Positions 52,238-59,790 of a DNA stretch of 64,000 bases are shown here, in pieces. Position numbers and translations under genes: made by a program. The DNA lies in NCBI RefSeq assembly GCF_016765795.1, contig NZ_JAESVP010000001.1, positions 124,001 to 188,000 on the forward strand. The letters are read 5' to 3'. How positions within the stretch are numbered: position 1 is the stretch's first letter; the number at the start of each line of letters is the position of its first letter. Below the pieces are notes generated by a model. It was not told the DNA's origin. It did no database searches and worked only from the letters and a program-made list of their open reading frames with translations. The DNA comes from Fuscibacter oryzae (GTDB taxonomy: Bacteria; Pseudomonadota; Alphaproteobacteria; Rhodobacterales; Rhodobacteraceae).

Positions 52238-53464
52238 TCAGCCCTTGCCCCGCCACGGCACCAGCGCGCGTTCGGCAAGGCGCATCAGAATGTCGATGCC
52301 ATAGCCGATCACGCCGATCAGGATGATTCCCATCACCACGATGTCGGTCAGTTGGAATTTTGACGCGACAAGGATCATCATCCCCGCCCCTTTTTCCGCC
52401 GCGACCAGTTCGGCCGCCACCACCGTGCCCCAGCAGACGCCCAAGGCCACGCGCAGGCCGGTGAAAATGTCGGGCAGTGAATTGGGGATGATCACATGCC
52501 ATAAAACCTGCGCCTTTGACGCGCCAAGGCTGTAGGCGGCATGGATTTTCGACAGTTTCACCCCCGTCACCCCGGTGCGCGCGGCGATGACCATGATCCA
52601 CAGGGCGGCCAGAAACAGCAGGATGATCTTGCCCGCCTCCCAGATGCCGAACCAGATGATGATCAGCGGGATCAGGGCCAAGGGCGGCACCGGGCGCATG
52701 AATTCGACGATCGGGTCAAACCAGCCCCGGAACCAGCTTGAAAGCCCCATGGCATAGCCCAGCGGAATGCCGACCACCGCACCCAGCACAAGGCCCCCCA
52801 GCACCCGCCACAGCGAAAAGCCCAGGTGTTCCCACAGCGAATGGTTCTGATAGCCGCTCTGCGCAATTTCAACCAGCCGGGCGGCTACGGCTTCGGGCGC
52901 GGGCAGCCAGATCGGCTCCATCTGCCAACCGGCATCGGGGGTGAAAGACAGCGATCCCTTGGGCGTCAGCAGCACCTCGCCATCGGCGACGCGAACCGGC
53001 ACGCCGGGGGCAATCGGCTGGCCGTTGATGGCGATGACCTTTGCCCCCTGCCCGTCATTTTCGGCAGGTTTCACCAAGGCGCTGCGCCAGGCAACCGAAG
53101 TGGCCGCGTCATCGCGCACAATACCGCTGCCGCCCGTGGCCACAGGCAGGTCGGCCTTGGCGCCGGGGCGGGTCACGCGGATGGTCACCGTCCCCTCGCC
53201 CGTGGCACCCGCTTCGTTCTGGGCGGTATAGGTGAACCGGGCATCCCCGGTGAACGGCCCCGGCACATGCAGCGGCACCAGGTTAGAGCCGGTAAAGGCA
53301 CCCCAGATCAGGAAAATCGCCACAACCGACAGGGCAGAGGCAAGGCGGTTGGGCCGCACCGTCGCTGTATCGCCAAAGGTCGCCGGGGCGGCGTTGCGGT
53401 TGAAAAACCGCCCCATGGCCCAAGCAGCCACAAACAGCGCGATATAGGCGGACAGAACGATCAT
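52238..53464 (-). CDS. ABC transporter permease, taurine/sulfonate/nitrate type, with a periplasmic insertion
   Basis: A protein of about 408 residues. Two helices (near residues 4-20 and 42-62) come first, then an extra segment of about 110 residues with beta-strand character (FTYTAQNEAGATGEGTVTIR, AINGQPIAPGVPV, GSLSFTPDAGW), then the standard SsuC/TauC permease domain with the EAA loop AYSLGASKAQVLWHVIIPNS. Typical family members have about 250-280 residues, so the insertion is unusual. ATG 53464 overlaps the ATPase stop by four bases (ATGA). It forms the pore for the downstream-encoded operon partners binding protein and ATPase. Confidence 0.85.
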   Translation of the reverse strand: MIVLSAYIALFVAAWAMGRFFNRNAAPATFGDTATVRPNRLASALSVVAIFLIWGAFTGSNLVPLHVPGPFTGDARFTYTAQNEAGATGEGTVTIRVTRPGAKADLPVATGGSGIVRDDAATSVAWRSALVKPAENDGQGAKVIAINGQPIAPGVPVRVADGEVLLTPKGSLSFTPDAGWQMEPIWLPAPEAVAARLVEIAQSGYQNHSLWEHLGFSLWRVLGGLVLGAVVGIPLGYAMGLSSWFRGWFDPIVEFMRPVPPLALIPLIIIWFGIWEAGKIILLFLAALWIMVIAARTGVTGVKLSKIHAAYSLGASKAQVLWHVIIPNSLPDIFTGLRVALGVCWGTVVAAELVAAEKGAGMMILVASKFQLTDIVVMGIILIGVIGYGIDILMRLAERALVPWRGKG

Positions 53465-54267
53465 GCCGCCACCTCGGACCGGCCCATGATTTCCTCTTCC
53501 ATACCCCAGATCAGCGACAGGATTTCTTCGCGGGTGGCGGCGAAATCGGGGCGCTTTTTCACCTCTCGCAGGTCGGCATTCACGCCGGCTGCGGCAAAGG
53601 GCAGCCGGTATTCGCGGAAAATCCGCCCCGGTCGCGGGGCCATCACGATCAGCCGTTCGCCCAAAAGCAGCGCCTCTTCCACGGAGTGGGTGATCAGGAT
53701 CACGGTCTTGCCGGTCTCCTTCCACAGCTTCAGCACCAGACCTTGCATCTTTTCCCGCGTCAGCGCGTCCAGCGCGCCAAGGGGTTCATCCATCAGGATC
53801 AGGTCGGGGTCATTGGCAAGGCACCGCGCCAGCGCAACGCGCTGCTGCATCCCGCCCGACAGTTCGTAAACCGGCTTTTCGGCGAAATCCGCCAGCCCGG
53901 TCAGAGCCAGCAGCCGCGCGGTGATGCGATCACGCTCGGCCTGCGCGACGCCCTTCATGCGCGGCCCGAAATCGACATTCCTGCGCACGCTCATCCATTC
54001 AAACAGCGCGCCTTGCTGAAACACCATGCCCCGGTCCGGCCCCGGCCCGCGCACCTGCCGCCCCTCCAGCGTCACGGTGCCTGCGGTCGGGTGCAGGAAG
54101 CCCGCCAGAATGTTCAAAAGCGTGGTCTTGCCGCAGCCCGAGGGGCCAAGGATCGACACCAGCTCTCCCTTGGCAATCGACAGCGAGACATCCTGCAACG
54201 CCTGCGTTGGCGTGCCGCCGGGCGGGGTGAATTTCATCGAGAGATGCTCGATCTCTAGGCCGCTCAT
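53461..54267 (-). CDS. ABC transporter ATP-binding protein, taurine/sulfonate/nitrate type
   Basis: An ATPase of about 268 residues. ATG 54267 has AAAGGA six bases upstream. Walker A GPSGCGKTTLL, signature LSGGMQQRVALARCLA, Walker B LILMDEPLGALDALTR and the switch His in ITHSVEEALLLGERLIVM mark an SsuB/TauB/NrtD-type subunit. The C-terminal tail (FAATREEILSLIWGMEEEIM) is typical of this group. It lies between the binding-protein and permease genes of a three-gene importer operon. Confidence 0.92.
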   Translation of the reverse strand: MSGLEIEHLSMKFTPPGGTPTQALQDVSLSIAKGELVSILGPSGCGKTTLLNILAGFLHPTAGTVTLEGRQVRGPGPDRGMVFQQGALFEWMSVRRNVDFGPRMKGVAQAERDRITARLLALTGLADFAEKPVYELSGGMQQRVALARCLANDPDLILMDEPLGALDALTREKMQGLVLKLWKETGKTVILITHSVEEALLLGERLIVMAPRPGRIFREYRLPFAAAGVNADLREVKKRPDFAATREEILSLIWGMEEEIMGRSEVAA

Positions 54268-54288
54268 CTTTGGTCCTTTCAACATCAA

Positions 54289-54316
54289 GGCGGCGCGAGG
54301 GGCACCCCGCGCCGCC
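54289..54316 (-). terminator. Intra-operon hairpin after the binding-protein gene
   Basis: GGCGGCGCG-aggggcaccc-CGCGCCGCC lies between the binding-protein stop (54338) and the ATPase start (54267), without a T tract. Such hairpins usually protect the upstream mRNA and lower downstream expression, giving excess binding protein. Confidence 0.55.
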
Positions 54317-54337
54317 ACATCGGGTATCTGCCCGCGG

Positions 54338-55327
54338 TCAGAGCTTGGAGGCCGCTTCCAGATAGGACGCGTCCACCGCACCGTCATAGCTGTCGAGCGC
54401 CGAGGGAATGTTGCCGGTGCTTACAAAGAAATCGGCGACACTTTTCAGGAAGGCTTGCAGCCCGCCAGCCAGCCATTTGTCAGACAGCTTTTCTTCGATG
54501 GTGGGGAACTGAAAACCGTCAAGCTGCGCCTTGGTGCCCGCCTCGTCCAGACCGGAATCCTTGGCCAGAACCGGAACAAAGCTGGCCGGGTCGGCGGCGT
54601 AGGCCACGTTCTCGTCGTTCAGCACTTTCAGGAACTTGGTCACGAGGTCCGGGTTTTCGGCGGCAAAGGCGCCGGGGGTGGAAATCACGTCGAACACGCG
54701 AATACCCGCCGCCTCCTTCTCAGGGCCGGTCAGAAGCACATTGCCGTATTCCTTGGCGCGGGCCAGCGATCCGCCCCAGCCGCAGAACACGTCGATGTTG
54801 CCTTGGGCAATCGCGGCGGCGGCATCGGGCGGCGTCAGGTCAACCACCTGCAACTGCGCGGCGGTCAGGCCAAAATGCTCAAGCTGCTTCAGGAAGCCGT
54901 AATGCGCGGCGGTGCCCAGCGGCACGCCCACCTTTTTGCCCACCAGTTCCGTGGCGGCATTGTCCTTGGTGATCTCCAGATCCTTGCGGACGACGCAATT
55001 GTCATTCTCGGAATAGTTGACCGAGATGTCGATGGCCTTCAAATCCTGCCCCGCCGAGGTGGCGGTGACAAAGGGCGGCACCCCCTGGCTGATCAGGAAC
55101 TGCACATCACCCGAGGCGGCGGCGGCCGACATGGCAACGCCGGTATCAAAGCTGCGCCAGTTGACCTTGACGCCCAGCGCCTTGTCAAACGTACCTTCCA
55201 CCTTGGCGCGTTCAATCGGCAGCGGCCATTCAAGGAAATAGGCGACGGTGATTTCCTTCACCTCGGCCTGTGCGAAGGTGGTGGCGGCAAACAGCGCGGA
55301 TGCGGCAAGGCCAGCAAGGCGTTTCAT
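54338..55327 (-). CDS. ABC transporter substrate-binding protein, taurine/sulfonate type (TauA/SsuA-like)
   Basis: A periplasmic protein of about 329 residues. ATG 55327 has AGGAA upstream. Signal peptide KRLAGLAASALFAATTFAQA; mature part with EITVAYFLEWPLPIERAKVE, FDTGVAMSAAAASGDVQFLI and KKVGVPLGTAAHYGFLKQLE, the pattern of TauA-type binding proteins. It is first in the operon binding protein - ATPase - permease. The sulfur genes that follow favour a sulfonate such as taurine, but nitrate-, thiamine- or amine-type ligands are possible in this family. Confidence 0.85.
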   Translation of the reverse strand: MKRLAGLAASALFAATTFAQAEVKEITVAYFLEWPLPIERAKVEGTFDKALGVKVNWRSFDTGVAMSAAAASGDVQFLISQGVPPFVTATSAGQDLKAIDISVNYSENDNCVVRKDLEITKDNAATELVGKKVGVPLGTAAHYGFLKQLEHFGLTAAQLQVVDLTPPDAAAAIAQGNIDVFCGWGGSLARAKEYGNVLLTGPEKEAAGIRVFDVISTPGAFAAENPDLVTKFLKVLNDENVAYAADPASFVPVLAKDSGLDEAGTKAQLDGFQFPTIEEKLSDKWLAGGLQAFLKSVADFFVSTGNIPSALDSYDGAVDASYLEAASKL

Positions 55328-55495
55328 GTTATTCCTCATGATGTTGCGGAGGTCATCCGATTTACACGACTCATTTAGTCGTTGATCGGCAATCTGGCCT
55401 AACCACGCGGCAGAGACCATTCCAAAGCCGGGCACGGGCGCAGAAGCCGCCATTGGGCTCTGGCAGGAAAAGAGAAGAATATTCTCCGGCAGTTC

Positions 55496-56434
55496 TTAAA
55501 CCGGGCGCACGCTGGCGACAGACTGATCGGGCGTGGCTTGGGTCACCACGCTTTCAGGCGGCAGGCTGCGGGTCAGCCAGACGCCGCCGCCGATGACCGA
55601 TCCGCGCCCGATGGTGATACGGCCCAGAATGGTTGCCCCCGCATAGATGACCACGTCATCCTCGATCTGCGGATGACGGGGCAGGCCCTTGACCAGATTG
55701 CCCTCGCCGTCATCTTCAAACCGTTTCGCGCCAAGGGTGACGTGCTGATAAAGCCGCACATTGCGCCCGATCACTGCCGTCTCGCCAATCACCACGCCGG
55801 TGCCGTGATCGACAAAGAAGGCCGGGCCGATGCGGGCACCGGGGTTGATGTCAATCCCGGTCAGAGAATGCGAATATTCCGCCATGATCCGGGCAATCAT
55901 CGTGGCACCCAGCCGATAAAGCTCATGCGCAAGGCGGTGGCGCAGGATGGCTGCGGTGCCGGGAAAGCAGAACACCACCTCATCCAGACTTTTGGCCGAA
56001 GGGTCACCCGCGTAGGCCGCCGCAATATCGGTGTCATGCAGGTCACGTACCCGGATCAGCCGCGACAGAAATTGCCCGGCGGCATCCTCGGCATAAAGGT
56101 GGCAGGCGGCGGTATCGGCGTCATCTGCCAGCAACAGCTCCAGCTCGATCTGATGGGTCAGCCGCAGCCGGGCCGAGGCAAGCGTGCGTTCCACATGGCC
56201 ATCGGTCTGATCCGCCGTCAGGCCAACGGGGCCGAAATGGCGGGGGTAAAGCGCGCCGATCAGGTCGTTCAACACCTCGATGATCACGGCTTTTGACGGC
56301 AGATGCGGCGTAGGCCGCCCATGATAGCGGCGCTGCTGCGACACCGTGCGGATCAGGCGCAGGCGTTCGGTTATTGCGCCGATATCAAGGGAAACGCGGG
56401 CCTCAATCGCCCCGCTATCCTGCGTTCCATCCAT
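55496..56434 (-). CDS. cysE: Serine O-acetyltransferase (CysE/EpsC type)
   Basis: A protein of about 312 residues with an N-terminal helical domain and a left-handed beta-helix of hexapeptide repeats (GIDINPGARIGPAFFVDHGT, GVVIGETAVIGRNVRLYQHV, DDVVIYAGATILGRITIGRG). The VDHGTGVVIGETA motif with the active-site His is diagnostic for serine acetyltransferases; the long N-terminal part resembles the EpsC subgroup. It makes O-acetylserine for cysteine synthesis. ATG 56434 is preferred on RBS spacing; a GTG at 56461 is also possible. It sits between the taurine-type transporter and the cysteine-salvage-like genes, which supports a sulfur role. Confidence 0.85.
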   Translation of the reverse strand: MDGTQDSGAIEARVSLDIGAITERLRLIRTVSQQRRYHGRPTPHLPSKAVIIEVLNDLIGALYPRHFGPVGLTADQTDGHVERTLASARLRLTHQIELELLLADDADTAACHLYAEDAAGQFLSRLIRVRDLHDTDIAAAYAGDPSAKSLDEVVFCFPGTAAILRHRLAHELYRLGATMIARIMAEYSHSLTGIDINPGARIGPAFFVDHGTGVVIGETAVIGRNVRLYQHVTLGAKRFEDDGEGNLVKGLPRHPQIEDDVVIYAGATILGRITIGRGSVIGGGVWLTRSLPPESVVTQATPDQSVASVRPV

Positions 56435-56476
56435 GCCAAGCATGTCCTTGCCGGGGTTCACCTGTTGACGAGACGG

Positions 56477-57262
56477 CTAGCGGAAAGCATCCCGCCTGCC
56501 AATGGATGGAACTTTCGTTCTTGACCCGCCGGAGAGAAGTTTGTTTTCCGCCCCCACCGAAACAAAGGCACGGTCCCACAGGTCCGACAGGTTCTGGCTT
56601 GCCAGCGCGGGGCCGCTGACTGTCAGGCGGGCGACAAGACGGGCAGCGGCGGCCTCATCCAGAACCGCCGCAATGGTGGGATGTGCCAACAGCACCTCTG
56701 CCTGCGCGCGCAGGCGCGGCAGACCGGCCCCAAGCTTGGCCTGAAAATGCTGGTCGATCACCCGCAGCCGCCACAAAAGCGGGGCCAGCGCAATGGACAG
56801 GTTGCTTAGGGCTCCTTGCGGCCTGTCTTGACGGGGCAGCTCCAGCACCTCGTCAATCGGGCGCAAAAGGCCGCGCAAACGGTAGACCGCCAGATCAAGG
56901 TCACGCGGGTCCTGCGCCGACGTCACCGCCGCAAGGCTTTGATGTGCGGCCATAATTCTGCCGATCAGATCACGGTGATGGGCACGCAGCGCGGGGTCGG
57001 CGGGGTGCAAGGGATGATCGGGGAACAGATCCTCGACCAGTTCCAGCATGGCGACACTGTCATGCAGGACCAGACTGCCCTTTGCAAAGGCCTGTGCGGG
57101 TGCGCGATAGGTCAGGCGGCCCTGCCCTGCCACGCCGTTGTGGGGGCGCAAGGTTGTCATCTCCAGCGTCACGCCGCGCAGCGACAGCGCCAGTTCGATG
57201 CGCTGCGCCACGGCACAATCGGGCGGCGCTGCGATGTGAAAGACGGGATGGCGGGGGGGCAT
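56477..57262 (-). CDS. Glutathione S-transferase-like protein
   Basis: A 261-residue protein with a thioredoxin-fold start (FHIAAPPDCAVAQRIELALS, where a Cys sits at the usual catalytic position), followed by a region with LVLHDSVAMLELVEDLFPDH, the typical GST cis-Pro/Glu-Ser segment, and an all-helical C-terminal domain (QHFQAKLGAGLPRLRAQAEV). The C-terminal 40 residues are not typical. It is adjacent to cysE and a rhodanese, so it may handle glutathione or cysteine conjugates in sulfur recovery; substrate unproven. AGGAT precedes ATG 57262. Confidence 0.72.
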   Translation of the reverse strand: MPPRHPVFHIAAPPDCAVAQRIELALSLRGVTLEMTTLRPHNGVAGQGRLTYRAPAQAFAKGSLVLHDSVAMLELVEDLFPDHPLHPADPALRAHHRDLIGRIMAAHQSLAAVTSAQDPRDLDLAVYRLRGLLRPIDEVLELPRQDRPQGALSNLSIALAPLLWRLRVIDQHFQAKLGAGLPRLRAQAEVLLAHPTIAAVLDEAAAARLVARLTVSGPALASQNLSDLWDRAFVSVGAENKLLSGGSRTKVPSIGRRDAFR

Positions 57263-57309
57263 GGCGGATCCTGTGCTTTGTGGTCGGGGACGGGCTGCGG
57301 CTGGCCTGT

Positions 57310-57660
57310 TCAGGCGGCGGGAACGGGCCGCACCGTCAGCCCGCCTGCCCCGGTCAGCGCGCCAAAGCCGCCCTCAACATCGGCCACATCGGCCTGCCCC
57401 GCGGCCACCAGCGCCTCGACCAGCGGCCCCGACCCCGCGACCGAGCCGCAGAACAGGATCACCGGCTTGCCCGAGGTGCCCGCGCGCAGCCGCCGTGTGA
57501 CGAAATCGACCACATCCGATTTGGCAACGATCACCGCGCCCTGCACCTCGCCATTTTTCTGGCGGCCCTGTTCGGACCGCACATCGATCAGGATCGCGCC
57601 TGTTTCCCAAGCGCGCAGGGCGGCGGGGCCATCAAGGCGGGTTGAATGCAATTGGGTCAT
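57310..57660 (-). CDS. Rhodanese-like domain protein
   Basis: A single-domain rhodanese of 116 residues. ATG 57660 has GGAGAG upstream; the longer frame is discarded. ILIDVRSEQGRQKNGEVQGA opens the domain; the active-site loop is FCGSVAGSGPLVEAL with Cys71, then DVADVEGGFGALTGAGG near the end. It may accept the sulfur released by neighbouring oxygenase/lyase steps. It lies between the GST-like gene and the LLM monooxygenase gene with small gaps, so it is co-transcribed. Confidence 0.82.
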   Translation of the reverse strand: MTQLHSTRLDGPAALRAWETGAILIDVRSEQGRQKNGEVQGAVIVAKSDVVDFVTRRLRAGTSGKPVILFCGSVAGSGPLVEALVAAGQADVADVEGGFGALTGAGGLTVRPVPAA

Positions 57661-57682
57661 CTTGGTCTCTCCGATGGGGGGA

Positions 57683-58702
57683 TCACGAGCCGGTTTGTCG
57701 CAGGGGGGCGGCGCGCAGCCGGGGAAGGATGCGGGCGAAATCGCGGACGATCTGGGCATAGTCGTCGTGCGGAAACTCATACGGCAGCTCCAGCCGGAAT
57801 TCGGACACCCGCTGCGCGATGGGGTCGTGCGACAGGTGGTCCAGAATTTCGTCCAGCGTGCCGATGATGTCGGGGGCGAAAAGGGTGCGCTTTGGCCCCT
57901 GCGGGCCAAGCGTGCGGGCATGACGGCTGGCCACATAATCGCGGTAGCGTCGGCGTTGCGCCGGGCTGGCACCGTCAAGCGGCAGGATCACCCGGCCAAG
58001 GGCAATGCGGGGGCCGACCGCACCTTGCCAACTGGCAAGAAAGCGGTCGATCAGCCCGCCCTGCGCGGCCCGAAAATCATCGGTCGCCTCGCCGGTCACG
58101 ATGTTGCCGGTCAGCATGTGCCAGCCATTGCGACCCGCCCATTCCGCCGATTTCAGCGACCCGCCACCATACCACAGCCGGTTGGTCAGCCCCTTGGCGA
58201 CGGGTTGCAGGCGCGGCACCTGCGCCCCCGCCGCATTGCCCGCCACCGCCTGATCGGACATGGGTTCCGACCGCAACGCCCGCGCCAAACGCTCGGCCCG
58301 GCCATGGCCAAAGTCGATCAGCGAGGGGTGGCCATCATAAAGCAGGTCGCCCAGCAGATCGCCGAATTGCGGCGGGTTGGCCGACACGCCGACATTCAGC
58401 CGCCCCTTTGACAGCACATCCACCGTCGCCAGATCTTCGGCCAGCCGGAACGGGTTTTCATAGCCCAGAGGAATGACAGCCGTGCCAAGCCCGATGGTCT
58501 TTGTGCGCTGTGTCGCCGCCGCCAGAAAGGTCGCGGCCGAGGAAATCCCGCGTTCCAGATGTCGCTGGCGCACCCAGGCGCTGTCATAGCCCAGCACCTC
58601 GCCCTCGGCGATCAGGTCCAGCGTCTGTTCCAGGCCGGTCAAGGGATCTTCCTCGGCGAAATTGCCGGGGATCAGAAAGCCGATATGGGAAAAATGTGTC
58701 AT
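57683..58702 (-). CDS. LLM-class flavin-dependent oxidoreductase
   Basis: A bacterial-luciferase-like monooxygenase of about 339 residues. ATG 58702 is used. FSHIGFLIPGNFAEEDPLTG begins the barrel, followed by LGYDSAWVRQRHLERGISSA, GLGTAVIPLGYENPFRLAED, VDVLSKGRLNVGVSANPPQF and, later, KRTLFAPDIIGTLDEILDHL, the usual C-terminal LLM block. Such enzymes need reduced FMN from a separate reductase, which I do not see in the window. In this operon it may oxygenate an S-substituted cysteine or related thioether. A terminator-like hairpin follows the binding-protein gene upstream of it. Confidence 0.82.
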   Translation of the reverse strand: MTHFSHIGFLIPGNFAEEDPLTGLEQTLDLIAEGEVLGYDSAWVRQRHLERGISSAATFLAAATQRTKTIGLGTAVIPLGYENPFRLAEDLATVDVLSKGRLNVGVSANPPQFGDLLGDLLYDGHPSLIDFGHGRAERLARALRSEPMSDQAVAGNAAGAQVPRLQPVAKGLTNRLWYGGGSLKSAEWAGRNGWHMLTGNIVTGEATDDFRAAQGGLIDRFLASWQGAVGPRIALGRVILPLDGASPAQRRRYRDYVASRHARTLGPQGPKRTLFAPDIIGTLDEILDHLSHDPIAQRVSEFRLELPYEFPHDDYAQIVRDFARILPRLRAAPLRQTGS

Positions 58703-58724
58703 GTCACTGGTCCCGAATGAGAAA

Positions 58725-58756
58725 CCCGGCGGCGCCAAGGGGATGCCGCCGCCGGG
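58725..58756 (-). terminator. Terminator-like hairpin between binding-protein and LLM genes
   Basis: CCCGGCGGCG-ccaaggggat-GCCGCCGCCGGG lies just downstream of the binding-protein stop (58767); on the minus strand the stem is followed by TTTCTC. It probably reduces read-through, raising binding-protein mRNA relative to the downstream genes. Confidence 0.65.
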
Positions 58757-58766
58757 ACCGTCGGGC

Positions 58767-59690
58767 TTACGATTTGGGCAGGCCCGGCGGGTTGGTTTTC
58801 GCCTGCGCCACGGCTTCGGATTCAATGCCCCAGCGGGCCAGAACCTTGCCATAGGTGCCCGATTTGATCTGGGCGTTCAGCGCGGCGGTGATGGCGGCAT
58901 CAAGGCCCGACCCCTTTTTGGTGGTCACGGCAATCTCGGCGGTCAGCGGGTAGCCACCCGAGAACTGGCCCAGCAATTTGCGGTCGCCCTTCAGCGAGTT
59001 CTTGTAGGCCTCGGCGGCGTTGGGGCCGAAATAGGCATCGGCGCGGCCCGAGAACAGCGCGAGGTCGCGCGCCGCCTCATCATCGAAATAGACCAGTTCG
59101 GTCGGGGCAAGGCCGGCCGTCTTGTTCTCTTCAATCCAGTTCAGCAGGATCTGTTCCTGATTGGTGCCCGACCCGACGATGACCTTCAGGCCAGCGATAT
59201 CCTTGGCCGCCTCAATCTTTTCCAGCTTGCTGTCCTTGGGGGCGTAAAAGCCCAGAAGGTCTTGGCGATAGGTGGAAAAGTCGAATTTCTCTTTCCGTTC
59301 CTCGGTCACGGTCACATTGGAAATCACGGCATCGTATTTGCCCGAAGAGACACCCAGCGGCCAGTCGGCCCAGGCGACGGGCACCAGTTCCAGTTCCAGC
59401 CCAAGGCTGTCGGCGACCAGTTGGGCCACATCGGGTTCGGCGCCCACAGCGGTGGCATTGTCGGTGGCATAGACGCCGAACGGCAATTGCCAGGGGCTGG
59501 TCGCCACGGTCAGCTTGGCCGCCGTGACAAAGGGAAAGTCCTTCGGCAGCAGGTCGATAGCCTCTTGCACCTTTTCGGCGCGGATGCGGCCGGGTTGTTC
59601 GGGCGACAGGTCAGGTTCCAGCGCCAGCGCAGGCAGGGCGACAAGGCCGGCCGCAAGGCCAAGGATAAGGGATCGCAGCGGTTTGGTCAT
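58767..59690 (-). CDS. Amino-acid-type ABC transporter substrate-binding protein
   Basis: A periplasmic family-3 binding protein of about 307 residues. ATG 59690 has AAGGA eight bases upstream. Signal peptide LILGLAAGLVALPALALE; mature part includes AVISNVTVTEERKEKFDFST (the family signature) and KVIVGSGTNQEQILLNWIEE. It would capture an amino acid or S-modified cysteine for the permease-ATPase fusion encoded immediately upstream. In the B. subtilis yxe and tcyJKLMN systems a binding protein of this family serves S-substituted cysteine or cystine; that parallel guides the guess. Confidence 0.85.
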   Translation of the reverse strand: MTKPLRSLILGLAAGLVALPALALEPDLSPEQPGRIRAEKVQEAIDLLPKDFPFVTAAKLTVATSPWQLPFGVYATDNATAVGAEPDVAQLVADSLGLELELVPVAWADWPLGVSSGKYDAVISNVTVTEERKEKFDFSTYRQDLLGFYAPKDSKLEKIEAAKDIAGLKVIVGSGTNQEQILLNWIEENKTAGLAPTELVYFDDEAARDLALFSGRADAYFGPNAAEAYKNSLKGDRKLLGQFSGGYPLTAEIAVTTKKGSGLDAAITAALNAQIKSGTYGKVLARWGIESEAVAQAKTNPPGLPKS

Positions 59691-59790
59691 GGCATTTCCT
59701 TTGGGGTTTTCAGGGGTGCCGCCCCCGGTCCGGTCGCGCGGGAGCGGCGCGCCGGTGGCTTTGGGGCGGTTTTCGTAGGGAACGTCGGGG

